Source: Fasciolopsis buskii | Lineage: Eukaryota; Platyhelminthes; Trematoda; Plagiorchiida; Fasciolidae | Assembly: GCA_008360955.1 (NCBI GenBank) | Contig: LUCM01001832.1 | Location: 1-64,000 of the forward strand | Length of the DNA stretch: 64,000 nt | Direction: 5' to 3' | Shown here: positions 44,401-56,740 of the stretch, in pieces | Numbering within the stretch: position 1 is the stretch's first letter | Layout of the letters: the number at the start of each line of letters is the position of its first letter | Notes under the pieces: model-generated | What the model was told of the DNA's origin: nothing | The model's input: the letters and a program-made list of their open reading frames with translations, nothing else | Database searches by the model: none | Program-made: the position numbers and the translations under genes

Positions 44401-47400
44401 CAAGCCATGTACACTGGAAACGGTCTTTGTTCAATGTTTGCCTTATATCGAGCTTAGGATCTTGAACTTACTACTGCTGGCATGATTTCCCTACTGCATT
44501 ATCGTGATACTGTGTCGTGTTTATCTCAAGGACTAAACACCGTGTGTCGATTCATGTGAGCCGGCTATGAACTTGTTTGTGATGCACAAGCTCCCGCACG
44601 CACAATAAATATGGTTAGTCTGAATTCTGTCGGAATATCGACCAGCTAGGCAGGTAAAGAAGCTAAATTACTCGTTCACATACTTGTCTTTCGCATGAGC
44701 CTATTCCGACACCTAATTAATTACTCACTGCGACGTCGGCAACTAATACTTTTACCAATTACTGATGAATGGTAATGCTTAATGACTCAAAGTAGGCTGT
44801 TTTGCGCCCTATCTCCACTTCGGTCGTAGGACAGTCCCGGCTCCCAAAACTGGAACCTATTTGCGACAACTTTTCTGAGTTGTTATAATGCAACATTAGG
44901 TAGACGAGATTCAAAATGAAAGTTGATCGAGATATACTGCGATCTATTGTCATACCAGTACACTGTCTTGATACTTCCAGCTACCAAGAGTCACTTAAGT
45001 TCTGTTTACAGTTGAGAACTTCCTAAGCAATTAGTTCAGGGTTTACTTTGGTCATTTAGGCTGTCCAAACACAGACAAAAGCGCTTCTTAAAGGATACGC
45101 TCAAATGGAACAGGAACGACATCTGTAGCATCAAGCGATTGATGAAGGACAACTACTTGGGGAAAAATTAGGGGATTATTTTGGACTAAAACATTCACTA
45201 GGTGCGATATAGCAACCAAAACAATATACCTTTGTTCGTATTAAGTAGTTTGGCAAAATCTGTTGAAGTTTTCTCACTATTCGTGTTTGAACTACATATT
45301 GCAGGGTTTTTCGTATTTTAGGAGCTACCCGGTCCCTTCATCTAGGTTCTTTGCCTCACGATTAGGAAGTAGGTTTGGGGAATTTGACCATTCTCATATT
45401 CCTGTTGTTGGATCTGAAGAGAATCATCTTTAAGGGATTTTGTGAATTATTGCAAAAACTAAATGCCTAGACAAACTGGAAAACGGGAATTTTCATACGA
45501 GGTTAGAAAATCTTTGATTTTCATAGCACAAGCTTGACTGTTGTTGGCGTCAAAACAGTGCAATGTTTTCTACCAAATGCAATGAGATATTATTTATCGG
45601 ACAGACGCCTTATTTTGGGAGCCAACTATTATCGTGATTCACAGGTGAGAAGAAATATAACCCAAAATACTGTGGCAGAACTCGTGTTCATTTATCGTGA
45701 GGTGAATAACACAGTTGACAAGGATGACTGACTTCTACACTGTGGCGCGCTAGACAGAACAGGTGAAATCTCTTAAACGTCGGAAAATATTGTGGGATAA
45801 CGGGAATTATTCATTCTGCAATTGTGACACGATTTCGGTTTACCCCCTGAATTTTTGGTTGCTTTCAATTATTTTATCAAGTTATACATAAAAAATTTTC
45901 CCCCGCAGCACATAATGAAAATTCCTGACTAACATCCGGACTATACGCGATTGTTTTGTCTAAGGCAATGCAACCATCAGTTGGTAAATAGACAATCAAT
46001 GTGACAGCGACCCTCGATCCCTACACAACCATGTAAAACGGCAACAAAATCACTCAATGGTTATCATCGTATGATGACTCACCCAAACTCCCATACGTCA
46101 AGGTGTGCGTGCGTTAACACCACGTGAATTCCTGGCGAAGGAACATCATCACATTTCATGTCTTCGCTTGTCCGCTTCGATCAGTTTCACATCAAACAAG
46201 ATGGTTTGAATGCCTTACCATAACCGTACAGTTCAGTATTTTGGAATGGAATCTAAAAATTTCATCACTAGTAACCTGTCGGAGAAAGTCAATCTATTTC
46301 AACAAAATTCGGTCACATGAAAATGGTTTTCGCCCTGTCAGAAATAAACGCTAGTCAAAATCTACCATTGTTCTGTCTAAATGTTGCTGTTATAATAACC
46401 ACATAAGTATCGGTGTTCAGGCATGAGACTTAAGTGACCTAATTACAGCAGAATAAGCCATACATATGACAAACGTGCCGATTGCATAAATTTATTCGGT
46501 GAGATATTCATATTCAACTCATGTACCATTTTTATAATGTTACCTCAGGTCTTATTTAAGGCTGAGTTGATTAAGCGCAAAATAATGGTCAACAGTCTCA
46601 CAGAAATAATTTTGGTCGGTTTTACTCATGGTAGACTAGAACAATAAAGAAACACAGTCATTGTACTTGAATGAGATGGCAAGTCAGTCTGTTTTAACTC
46701 CTCATTTTCGGTTCATTTATTCCTGCGTTACTTAGTTTTTTCAGTTCCTGGTAAGTGACCCTAGAGAATAAAACTAAGAGCAAAACAATACGATGGGCGA
46801 GCCTTTAGGAGCTGGATTCATATGCGTCAACCGAGACCATGATTTCTCGGAGGCGAATAGATTTTCTCAGAAAACCCAATATGCATGAGGCGTTACGGTG
46901 TTTGTATGTGGTGTATTGTGTCAATAAAACAGGAAGTTAGATGACTTTTTTCACACTTTTATTAATTTTATACTCCTTGCGTGTAAATCTGAATCAGTGA
47001 TTTACTGGGATACGAAGTTATGCTTGAAAAACGCATTATAGATATTTGGTATCCAAAAGGTTTTCTGTTCCTGTGAGGATGCATTCAGGTACTATATCCT
47101 CGTATAAACACCGAAAATGCCTCCCAGCTATTCCATTTTGACTTCGAATAGCTAATAAATCAGTGCGGATTAAGATCTGATGTGTCATGATGTCCACGTA
47201 GCAGCAGTTATAATGTGTGAGACATCAACGACGGTGATTCTTAGCCTGTCTAGTTTTCATGAATATCAATGATAGCTGCCGAATTAAAGCTGATGGATGG
47301 ATTTTTTCAAGCAGCCAGAACAACTACTCGTTCGCTGCGAACGTGTTCGGGCCACAACCAAAGAGGTGAATTCCGTCCAATAAACACATACACACATGGA

Positions 47401-49008
47401 AAATCGAGCGTGGATCCAGGTGGAAGACGGAGCACAGTTGTCAGTAATTCACTTGGCGAATTTCATGTCGGTTCTTTGAATACTATTTCATTGTTTATGC
47501 TTTTTTATTACTTGTGGACATATGGACATATAGTTCTGATTACCCGTAAACAATCCATTAACTATGAATCTTTAAATACCGCCCAACGCACTCTGTTTAG
47601 TCTCGCTGATTTCGTTGACAAAACGTGAAATCCGATAGCAATTTTCTGGGATCCATTTACCTATGGAAAATTGGCCACCAGGCGATTCCCTTGAACTTGT
47701 ATTGGTGAATTGTGATGATCGGTGCTGACCACCCTTATTCAGAAGGTTACGCATCCCAATAGTTTGGTAATAAAATTGACTGTGTTCAAGGTTAAACCAC
47801 TAAAAACTATGATTGTTTTGGTAATCGACCTTGTCTATTTCCTTACACTAACCCAGCTAGTCAGAATTCAAGAGTCCTTTAACTGAAGCTCATTAACAGA
47901 TTAATTGTAATTTTCATTTTTTACTACCGTTACCGACAAATTACAACGCAGGTTGCAAAAATGAAACTAGACAGTGATGCAAGCAAACATCTAAACCAAA
48001 ATAGATCCAACAAGGTCATGTTCCTACTAATTTACTTTCAAATTCGCCAAGGATATCAGTCAAATCGATAAAATTAAGACTGATTGTAATTAGTCAACAC
48101 AAGTTGACTCTTTGTGAATCCAATTTCCAATGAAGATTGTTAGTTTTTCTAGATTTTCATAGTAATTAAACGATGTAGTTTTGCAAGGAGTAATTAAAAT
48201 TACTTATGGCTAAGAATTCAAATGAACATCGTTAGCCGTCAGCAAAAGTAAAAGATTCATACGTGGATTGTAATATCACATCTTTACATTCGCAGGATAG
48301 TGACAGGTCGTTTATCTTGCAATGATTTCAGCTAATCAGACAGTTTTTATAGCACCACTTTATACGTCGAAGATCGATTTCAGACTGGAAGATGTAGAAG
48401 CCCTGAGTGCGTTTGTCGATAACATCCCATCAACCTTAAATTTAAGGACAAGGGATCGAGAATCAAGAACAGATAAAAATGAACTCCCATTTAAAAAACA
48501 CCTAGAGCTTTGTTAGTATGTCAACCACGCTCAGCGAAAAAATATCCTGTACTGTACTATGGCATAAATGAAAGCGAGAATGTGATTATAAAATAGTATT
48601 GTAGGTAGCTACGTTTCCTTTACATTTTCATTTCAAGATTAACGGCTGCACAAAGTGAACTGAATTTGGGTTTTTGAAATTTGATCAGATTTCCTTCTGT
48701 AAACACCGGAATATCGAAGATGTAACTGTTTCAATACTGGTCAACCGTCGAGTTTCGGTTTTGCTATCAGGAGAGACCTGTTTGTGTAAACTTTGTTACC
48801 GAAAACAAGTTTCTAAAGCCAAACGTTAATATCTTGCTACCAACTTTTAGGAGAGAAATTCATTTTTATCTTAGACTCTTAATTATATAAACTTCCGTAG
48901 AATCTACATGTAGCAGAGACCCATGGATTATTCATTCATTTTTATATGGGACCTCCATAACAGCTTTTGTTGTCAAGTTTCTGTTGCATCATCTACTTCA
49001 TTATTCTT
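41446..49008. other. No confident feature
   Basis: Long AT-rich stretch without a recognised element. A 20-base match AGCAACCAAAACCAGAACAC at 43406-43425 recurs with one change at 52866-52885, directly after the RTE relic there. At 45050-45200 one frame reads QTQTKALLKGYAQMEQERHL and, past a stop, EKLGDYFGLKHS, which looks protein-like but is broken and unrecognised. Open stretches such as 47269-47628 (119 codons) have no motif. Confidence 0.35.
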
Positions 49009-49010
49009 CT

Positions 49011-49083
49011 ATGTATATATATATACATATATATACATACAAATATATATAAATATATACATATATGTAGACATGTATATATG
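49011..49083. repeat. Impure (TA)n/(TACA)n microsatellite
   Basis: About 70 bases of TA with interspersed CA, AA and TG units. Confidence 0.9.
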
Positions 49084-49608
49084 GTTTCAACGGTGTATTC
49101 CGATCACTTGTCATGTAGCTCTTTTCTTATCAGCAGAGTTAAAGTTTTGAAATGATTCGTCAGATGATTTGTTTGCACAACATCCCCACTCGTGTGCGGA
49201 CTTTTAGCCCAGTAAAACAAAAAGCGAATCTTATTGGTATTGGGATCTAAATGTTCTACTCGAGAAACAAAAAAAAAAAAATAATGAAGGCAAGTATCTC
49301 AGTCGTAAAAACGGGAATGACTTGTTGGATTTCAACTTATGAATCGTGAAGGAATGAGTGGAAGTGTGTCCACTTAAGTGATAGAAATCGTATTTTCTGT
49401 AAAACTGACCTGAATGCAACCTTAAAGTCCAATTCACTAGGAACTTTTGGGGTACTCTCCGTGTGTACAGAGATGCCGAGAACTGGTGTCAGCAATTGAA
49501 CTTTTGAACACACCAGAAGGAGATTGGGTTAGTTTGGATATAACGAGATGTATAGCCTCTGTCAGAATCGTATTCAGAGTTTGTGTCTAAGGTTATGCAA
49601 CTTTTTGA

Positions 49609-49940
49609 GTATTTCGGAAAGACCTGATCGGATTAGTTTCTAAGCCGTCGGAGAAGTTGAACTCCGACGACCGATTGCAGTTTGATTCCAGTGCAGAGAT
49701 TGCGAAGAATTCCATTATTGCACCATACAATGAGTACCCTCATTGTTTGGTAAAGGTGGTATTGCTGAAGGAGATGCAAATTTCCGAGGGAGGAAAATGT
49801 ACTGAGGTCAGAAAATATTGTTACAAAACAACATTCGAAGGTGACCCAGTTGGACTCTGCTTTAGCACGAAATATTCCTTTTATTTTCCTTTATGCTTGA
49901 CGTCCTCTATTGAGGGTATGACAGTGAACATCGTTTTCAG
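49609..49940 (+). CDS. Candidate coding stretch, unknown product
   Basis: A frame open from 49609 to 50085 begins VFRKDLIGLVSKPSEKL. It has a charged, mixed composition (APYNEYPHCLVKVVLLKEM; GGKCTEVRKYCYKTTFEGDP) rather than the low-complexity look of random frames here. The part after about 49940 overlaps a tRNA-like SINE head, so any exon would end before that; GTGACC at 49839 and the pyrimidine-AG at about 49930-49940 are only weak borders. Its Cys-rich end (C-x5-C... GDPVGLCF) is faintly like the end of the candidate exon at 54925-55093 (C-x5-C... GKPGLLF). No family recognised. Confidence 0.2.
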
Positions 49941-49974
49941 GAAGGGAGTCACATCCAGTGGAAGACCAACTGGA

Positions 49975-50060
49975 CCGGCGGATAAAGTCGTGGATTTCGC
50001 ACGTGAAGCTCGCCGGTTCGAATCCTCTGAACGCCGGTCACCTTCAGCACTTGGAAGCTC
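49975..50060 (+). repeat. tRNA-like SINE head 1
   Basis: Contains a perfect Pol III B box GGTTCGAATCC (50015-50025), preceded at tRNA-like distance by GCGGATAAAGTCGTGG, which is A-box-like. There is no complete cloverleaf with a matched acceptor stem, so this is a SINE head, not a tRNA gene. Confidence 0.5.
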
Positions 50061-50145
50061 ACTTCTGGCCACGTTTTCTTTCTGAAATCTGATGTACAGT
50101 GTTATTTCACTAGTTAAAGGAGGACAAATAAACAGATAAAGTTGC

Positions 50146-50222
50146 TCGATGATGGCAACTCGAACCCGCGACGTTCAGACCGAAAGTTTATGGTAGCACT
50201 GACTTCACCACGACTGCTTGAG
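50146..50222 (-). repeat. tRNA-like SINE head 2
   Basis: On the minus strand AGTCGTGGTGAAGTCAGTG (A-box-like D-arm) is followed by GCGGGTTCGAGTTGCC (B box / T-arm) at tRNA spacing. It shares AGTCGTGG with head 1 and faces it. Confidence 0.5.
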
Positions 50223-50584
50223 AAGTTTGTGTATTTTGTTATTAACCCTTACTGAAAAACAGGTTTTTAATACCGAACTACGTGAATTCACCTTTAAATG
50301 ACCTGAGGAGGACAGGACCAGCTTTGCACGTTTTTCACAGTTCCTCTAATGTAGTAGATCATTTTAAGGGACGTGCAGCTGTTTGTGGAGTACTGTCGAT
50401 GATGCCTTTACTGCTTGCTTCCAGATGGCTGTTTTGGGGCGAACCGAATAGTTTTTGTTTGGGTTTGGGTTTACCGTTTGTTGCCGGGCTGACTAATCAT
50501 CATCCAGCCACACGCATACCCTGCCGTACTGGGTGATGCCTTCGCCTCGTGAGGCACGCGGCCGCTTCCCTAGATCACACATCC

Positions 50585-50690
50585 TAGTATGCATGGCCGG
50601 TTAGGGTGCTTGGCCTGGTGTCCGAATGGAGGAACAACGGCATTTCTCCGCAGAAATGGGATTCGAATTAGTCGTGGAGCTTCAAATCAA
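50585..50690 (+). repeat. tRNA-like SINE head 3
   Basis: CATGGCCGGTTAGGGTGCTTGG (near 50592-50613) matches an A box, and GGGATTCGAATTAG (from about 50656) a B box. The spacing is somewhat long for a tRNA (variable-arm or Ser/Leu-like). GC-rich sequence precedes it from 50500. No full tRNA fold is claimed. Confidence 0.5.
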
Positions 50691-51127
50691 TCGAAAGCGA
50701 CTGAAAACCGCCTTGAGTAAAATTGGCCATGGCAACCAAACGTCGGCTCGTTATTTCCTACACCAAAGACGCCGTTTTTGATAAAATGCATATTTACGTA
50801 CAACCACACCACGACACAATTTCGATCGGACAACCGTAAATATCTGTTGTTTTGGTGCGGTGACCACATGATTTAGGAAGCTGCCAAATGCACCAGTTGT
50901 CTATCTTGCCGCAAAATTGATGACCTTGTATATTCTGAACTAATGAAGAACGTGTGTTAGAAACTATGGACACGTCACAACCTTGCTGTTTGACTCTTTC
51001 TCCCACGCCCGAGAGTCAGGGATGAGGTGCTTGTTAACTGCTTGCCCCGTTATCTCAAGGACTAAACAACATTTTAATGACGGCTCCCAAATAACAGCTG
51101 AATTCCGTTCTTACGTTGGCGCTGATC
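50691..51127. other. No recognisable feature
   Basis: Nothing recognised apart from short open stretches on the minus strand. Confidence 0.4.
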
Positions 51128-51135
51128 GGAACTAT

Positions 51136-51365
51136 CATTGAGAAAACACAAGTTGGCGAGCAAGCTCGTTTTCAGTGATTCGTACTCATTGTAATGAGAC
51201 AACAAAACAACACCACAAACCCCTTCCCCACCCATATTTGTATATAACTAATCCAATCCTTCCTATAGTGAAATTTTTTGTCAAGATAAATATACATAGT
51301 GATGTAATGTCATGAGTACGAATAGCTGAAAACGAGCTTGTTCGCTAACTTGTGTTTTCTCAATG
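51136..51365. mobile_element. MITE-like element with 54-bp terminal inverted repeats
   Basis: The arms 51136-51189 and 51312-51365 are each 54 bases long and complementary at about 50 of 54 positions; the outer end is CATTGAGAAAACACAAGTT. The 122-base interior is AT-rich and non-coding. A 12-base direct repeat GGAACTATCATT occurs at 51128-51139 (overlapping the outer 4 bases of the left arm) and at 51386-51397, 20 bases beyond the right arm. It may be a target duplication with the true right end further out. A lone related arm is at 14428-14475. No transposase is present, and the superfamily is not identified. Confidence 0.7.
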
Positions 51366-51619
51366 TGCTCAGTGGTAATTTTTAAGGAACTATCATTATT
51401 GAAACTGTTATCCGTGATCACCGATCAACGTTAGATCTTACCTACCGATGGAATGCCTTTAAATTTATCATTGAAGCATGATTTTAGTTACAACAATGGG
51501 TTGAAATTGTTGATTAATTAATACTGTCTATGAATGAGACCAGGGATAAATATCTGTGCATATCTCGATGGGACTTCCGTTTCAATATTCAAGTGACATT
51601 GCCTTGATACCTAAGTCCG

Positions 51620-52850
51620 CGGATGGTTTCCATCCCGCCTGGGGTTAGATTGACCAAGTTTTCACCTTGCAACATGCATGCTTTCTCCATAGACATACGA
51701 TCTGTCTTTGTTGATTTGAAATTGGTGTTCAACTAAGTTGATCGTGCAATTCTGAGGCAATGCATCTCACTGAAGGGTATGCCACAAAAAATTAGCTTAC
51801 TTATCTACTGTTTATACACGAACACTTGAGGCCGAGTTCGTGCTTGCAACGTTATTTCGTTCAGTTCGCCACAAGAAGTGGTGTTCGTCAGTGTTGCACT
51901 TTTTTTTCTAGGAGTTGGCTTTGTTCCCATGTGCGAATAATGACATTGATATTCGCTTAGACAGGAGACTGTCTCACTTGGAATATGCAGACGACATTTT
52001 GTTTTTGAGTGAAGACCGAAACAAGTTACCAGTTTTTCTCGATCACTTGAAAGATGATGTATGCATATACGGTATGTATTCTGCATCTTCGAAGTGTAAA
52101 ATGCTGTTGCAGGACTGAATTGGCTCAAAGCCGTTCCAAGGGACCAGGTGGATGAGATGGAAAAATTTAATTGATGGGTAGGTGTATCTCAACTGGTAGT
52201 CGTACCTCGAACGAAGTGTCTTCCCGCACCTAGAAGGCCCGATTAACCTTTGTTAATTTCTTGCAATTGTGACATCAGTGTGACATTCACTTATCGATCA
52301 AACAGGATATCAGTGACGTCGGTATTGTTCTATCGCTCTGAAACATCGCCATTAAGAGGTGATGTGCAAACACTTTTGGTGGTTGAAAACCGTTGTCTTC
52401 GTATTATTGGTGGAACACAATTGAAGGATTTTGTGAGCAATTCAAAAGTTTGTTGTAAGGTACTGGGTCCAAGGATCTTGTGTTTAAAATAAGCACTGAA
52501 TCAGAATAGGTTAAGGTGGTCAGGACATAATTTGCACATATCCACAAAACTTCAGCCTTATTGTACGCTATTCTCCGAGGCAAGCGATGTCTGGAGAATT
52601 GTTTGGGGTGGCCGATCGATGGCATGGGAAAAGCGTGAAAGCCCTAACCAGTGGACTGATTTCGGTTGGTAGAGCTAAATTGTCAGGTTTGTGTCCACTA
52701 GATCCCTCGGGGCGATGGTTAGAAATGATAGGTGATGTGACGCGGTTCCTCAATCAGTGGCGCTCTTGCATTTCTAACTTTTTTCCTTTGTGTAGTTTTT
52801 CAACTTACTAATTTGCCATCAGTCTTCACTTTTATTCGTTCTTGTATTCT
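51620..52850 (+). pseudogene. RTE retrotransposon relic, RT core to 3' end
   Basis: Fragments appear in family order across changing frames: GFHPAWG then IDQVFTLQHA (family GFRPGRGCIDQVFTLR), SVFVDLKLVFN then VDRAILRQCISLKGMPQK (family FLDLKGAFDSVDR...LKGMPxK, at about 51700-51790), RSGVRQ, then 51955-52118 reading SHLEYADDILFLSED and SSKCKMLLQD with an intact YADD catalytic box. Next come TGSRTSNEVSSRT, then SVLFYRSETSPLRGDVQTLLVVENRCLRII (52340-52410), RLRWSG and WHGKSVKALTSGL through SGRWLEMIGD to QWRSC (52620-52770), which is the conserved 3' end. At least three frameshifts and several stops. It is a separate lineage from the 21-25/36-40 kb pair and resembles the relics at 1.5-2.8 and 8.4 kb. 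Confidence 0.8.
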
Positions 52851-54422
52851 GTTAAAGCGCATGGTGCTGTAAGATAACAACCAAAACCAGAACACGCTGG
52901 TGCACGTTGGTGAACTGAACTGAATCTACAAACAGTTAGGCCCACAGGAATCGTAAACAGGTGTTTGCTGAGACAAATTTTACATTTTTCTTGATATCCG
53001 CATGCATTAGGAAGTAAACGACAGAGAGGTTTTACTGAGTTAAAATTTTGTCCGAGTAGAAATCTGAACATATGTAGATACTTTGCCGAACTCCCGGAAC
53101 AAGCGTCATATGAACACTATTCAACTAAACATATTACACTTTAAAGTATAAAATTCGTGAGTTTTTAATCCAGTTTTGTGGCTGGAAACGACAAAAATTT
53201 TCTATACTAAGCCGTAAATTTTGATGTTGCACAACAAGCGGATATTCTAAAAAATCAACCGATGTCCAGTTTTAGCCACTATCGCAGAAGTATAAGGCCG
53301 CTTAATAGAACTAGGCGAGATTTATTCATGAAAATTAGCCGCGTGCATTGGCAGAAATATAGTAGACATTAACGGTGATAACAGATTCGTGTGTCACGGT
53401 CCTTCAGTATTCTTTAGTCATTTTGATGTGACGTTCAGGAATTAGAATGAGAAATTATTTTTTGCTTCATATACCAAGAAGTCTTGGAACTCCGACTTTC
53501 GATATCCGCTGATTAGGTAATTCATAAGCTTATCACATCAGGGCAGTTAATACATTTTTGCTGCTTTCAACGTTCAGACTATGGTATGTTTTATATAAGA
53601 CATCTCCTATTAGTAAGTTCGCGCGTCAAGTTAAAAGAAAAACATTAATCTAAATAATGCATTTACTAAACTTTGGTGGAGTGCAACACGGAGCTCCTTT
53701 CGATAAAACTAATATTTTCTTATACCGTTTATTTTCTTACGATTCGAGGACACTCTCCGTCTATATTTCGATAAAGTTTTCCTTAATCATACTGCGTTCT
53801 ATGTTGATTCGGTAAAAAGGATTCGCTCAGCTTATTCATTTAAGATTGAACAATATGGATGGACACAAGAAAGTGGATCGACTTTGATATTCACTTTGCA
53901 AACTTTTCGCTGATCATCATTCGCCACGTATCTATAGACAAAAGTAACTGGTAGCAGGTGTGTTGAACACTTTCCCCGACTGAGTGGGATAGTTACACTC
54001 ACCATCTCATTGTGCAGTTGGTCCACAATCCATATCCTCTGACAGTTGAAGCATTTTCAGATTTTTCCTCCTTATCTGGACCACTGTATACGAAATAGTA
54101 GTAAGGATGCGCCTCAGGTTTCGAGGAAAAGATTTCTCTCTCAAACTTTCATTGGAAACATGTGTGGACTTTCGGACTTGACCGTCTTGCTGAATAACGA
54201 ATACGGAGTTTCACATAGGTTATTTGTTTAATATTGTGTAAATAATGGCCTTGTTTTAGTTTAAAAAGCTGAACACAAAAATGAAACCGAGCAAGTTTTT
54301 TTCTGATTAGTTGATTTTCATTTAGATTTTCGCACCAAAACAATTTGCTGGTTTCGGCTCACTGCTCCTTTTTCATTTTTACAACTTAAGCGATCAGTGA
54401 AAAGCGCTTGGGTAATCTTGAG
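52851..54422. other. No recognisable feature
   Basis: AT-rich. AACAACCAAAACCAGAACAC at 52866-52885 nearly repeats a 20-base run at 43406-43425. Otherwise nothing recognised. Confidence 0.4.
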
Positions 54423-54442
54423 ATATATATATATATATATAA
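54423..54442. repeat. (TA)n microsatellite
   Basis: Ten TA units. Confidence 0.9.
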
Positions 54443-54924
54443 TTAATAGAAGGAATGTGGTTATCATTGTCATTTCATCGGTCGTCTTGCCCTATGCATG
54501 AGTGCAGTCATACGCAGAGGTATTATTCTGCTTGATGTAATACACATATTTGGCAAAAGTGTCTGTGTTTGTCCAAGGGATGTCAATAAATTTTGGTAAA
54601 TTTGAAATTTCAAAGTTTGATTATAATCAGACAATTTATTGGTGATTAAGCGCATCATTGTTCTGGTTTTACCATTCTCGATTCCATAGTCAAGTGATTC
54701 TGTGCACCCTTTCAACGACGGAATTTTTGAGATTTTTAGGACGCATGAGGCCCCATATCAGCATAAATTATTTCCCAGAAAAGCTATTAGGACCACCCGG
54801 TAATCATGGCTAACCTTTACTTGTACCACTGGAACCTAACGAACATTTTTCTTTCTAGCCCATTGTAAGCCTATTGGCCGTACATGACACATTTTTCACT
54901 TTCACTTTTCGTCTCTTGATACAG

Positions 54925-55093
54925 TCCTACAGCCCAGACACTATTTACGTATGCGACACATTCGATCCGGATGTTCACATCGTGGGTTCTTGCTTGAGCG
55001 GTTTGCGTCACTTTGAAGTACCACTGACAGTATGCGAAAAAGGGCTGGATTGTCAAATTCCCTTGGAGAAGGGAAAACCTGGCTTACTTTTTT
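54925..55093 (+). CDS. Candidate internal exon, unknown Cys-containing protein
   Basis: The stretch is bordered by a pyrimidine-rich acceptor (TTTTTCACTTTCACTTTTCG...ATACAG ending 54924) and an exact donor GTAAGT at 55094-55099. Between them one frame is open with an unbiased composition: SYSPDTIYVCDTFDPDVHIV, SCLSGLRHFEVPLTVCEKG, then DCQIPLEKGKPGLLF. It has four cysteines and reads like an extracellular or luminal segment. An alternative acceptor (TCCTACAG) lies 8 bases further in. The family is not recognised. The borders make this the better supported of the candidate exons, but a single exon without homology remains uncertain. Confidence 0.35.
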
Positions 55094-55203
55094 GTAAGTA
55101 CTCATTTTCCCACTGCTGCGAGAATTTTTATTCGAGTATGCGCTCTACAAAACATGTTACTACAAACTGGTGTTTTGGATGCAGGTTATAATATCGGTTA
55201 TAC

Positions 55204-55222
55204 ATATATATATATATATATG
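55204..55222. repeat. (TA)n microsatellite
   Basis: About nine TA units, 110 bases after the candidate donor site at 55094. Confidence 0.9.
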
Positions 55223-56740
55223 ACAGAAATCCATATTTAATTAAAGGGGTGAATACAAGATAAGTGTTTTTTAGATATGAAATCTTTGGGGTTAAGATCC
55301 GCTTGATATATTCATCAGGTGTTTAGAAACAATAACTGATAACAGTGTATCAAAAGTATCCTCCAAATTTTATAACTAGCAAAAGAACTTTTTATATTCT
55401 TTGTGTTTCATATCGGTTTGCTATCAATCAGGAGTTAGTGGTAATGGGTTATTTAATTGTGCATAGATCAGCCAAAAGTTAGCGACTATGTGAACTATGG
55501 ATACGTGAACAGCCTCATAGTAAAAACAGTTTGACAATGTCGGAGATGGTTTAAGGGAGGAAAATATCAGGCGGTTCGGATAACCAAAAGCAACCACATA
55601 CAACAACGAAATAGCAATTGGCATACTTTTTCTTAAAAAGTAGCTGATCGGAAATGGATGGTTTGTAAATTCTAGGCAAAAACAAGTAAAATGAAGGCCT
55701 ACCTGGCATAAAAACAAAAGTGTTTTTTTCTTAAACCGTTCTTCCTGTTTGACTTTATGTGGCGGTGTATAAATGTATGCATTTTATATGCACAAAGTCT
55801 TATCTCTTTTCTCTTTTTTCCATCCCTAGCTACGGAAATGGCTTGTATTCATCAAATAAATCTACTACTATTGTATCTCCAGTGGTACGTTGGTGTTGCT
55901 TTTTACTAGTACAAGTGGTCTAATAAGAGATCATGTTGATTCGATAACCACTTGTCAGTTACGATTATACGGATCTGTTTAGTGTCCGTCTCGTTAACTT
56001 TGACCGATCTAAACTTGACTGAATATTCATGGAATCTTGTAAATAAATTGCAATTTACGATAACATCCAAGTTGCATGCAACCAGACTCGTTTTGAATGG
56101 TTTACTTTAAGTCGACCTAAAGGCCAGGAGACTTACTTGTTTCTGCATTCATCCACTGTAGGGCACCTGTTTCCAACCCCTTATTAACAAATTATGGAAG
56201 TACTGTATAGATGTTTCTCCTATGTTATGGTTATTTGTCGCGCCCGTACTGGTACGTGAATTTCGGACGAACACTTTTTGATGAATCTTTTGGCTGCGAT
56301 CTTTAAATCACAATCATTTCTGTTTGTGTTCACATCCCAGTTCGGGTGTCATCGTTGCACACCCCGGATGGAGAGTCGTACACTACAGATATGGTTTATT
56401 AATCGTGCGTCAAAGGTTCGAACAGCAAGACAACATTGATAAACTTTTGACACAGCATTGCGTTCTCACCGGCTTGTAGAATCAGCAGATCCCCAACTCC
56501 GATGAGTGAAACTCGCCGCGAAAGACTAGATGAATAAAAGTTTTGTGGGATTTCTAGAATTAGTAAAAAAGAATCAGTTCTTCAAGGCACTAGCAGCTTA
56601 TGTACCAGTGGCAATTGGTCACTATGCAGAGCAACGATTTCATTGTACTGTTCCGCCTAAAAATTCATTCATGACTCAGTGCAAGTTGTTCTTACTGATT
56701 TTTATTACGTATCGTTCGCCTTGGCTCCATTCTGTGAGAT
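55223..56740. other. No confident feature
   Basis: AT-rich. A 72-codon plus frame (56530-56748; KSFVGFLELVKKNQFFKALA, then IGHYAEQRFHCTVPPKN) looks protein-like but lacks clear splice borders. At about 56410-56425 AAGGTTCGAACAGC resembles a Pol III B box without a clear A box. Confidence 0.35.

Noticed and set aside
50015..50666. True tRNA genes
   Set aside because: B boxes are good, but no complete cloverleaf with a paired acceptor stem could be drawn.
56496..56522. CCGATGAGTGAAACTCGCCGCGAAAG-type stretch as a hammerhead
   Set aside because: It has a GATGAG and a GAAA, but the U of CUGANGA is changed and no stem II or stem I pairing fits.
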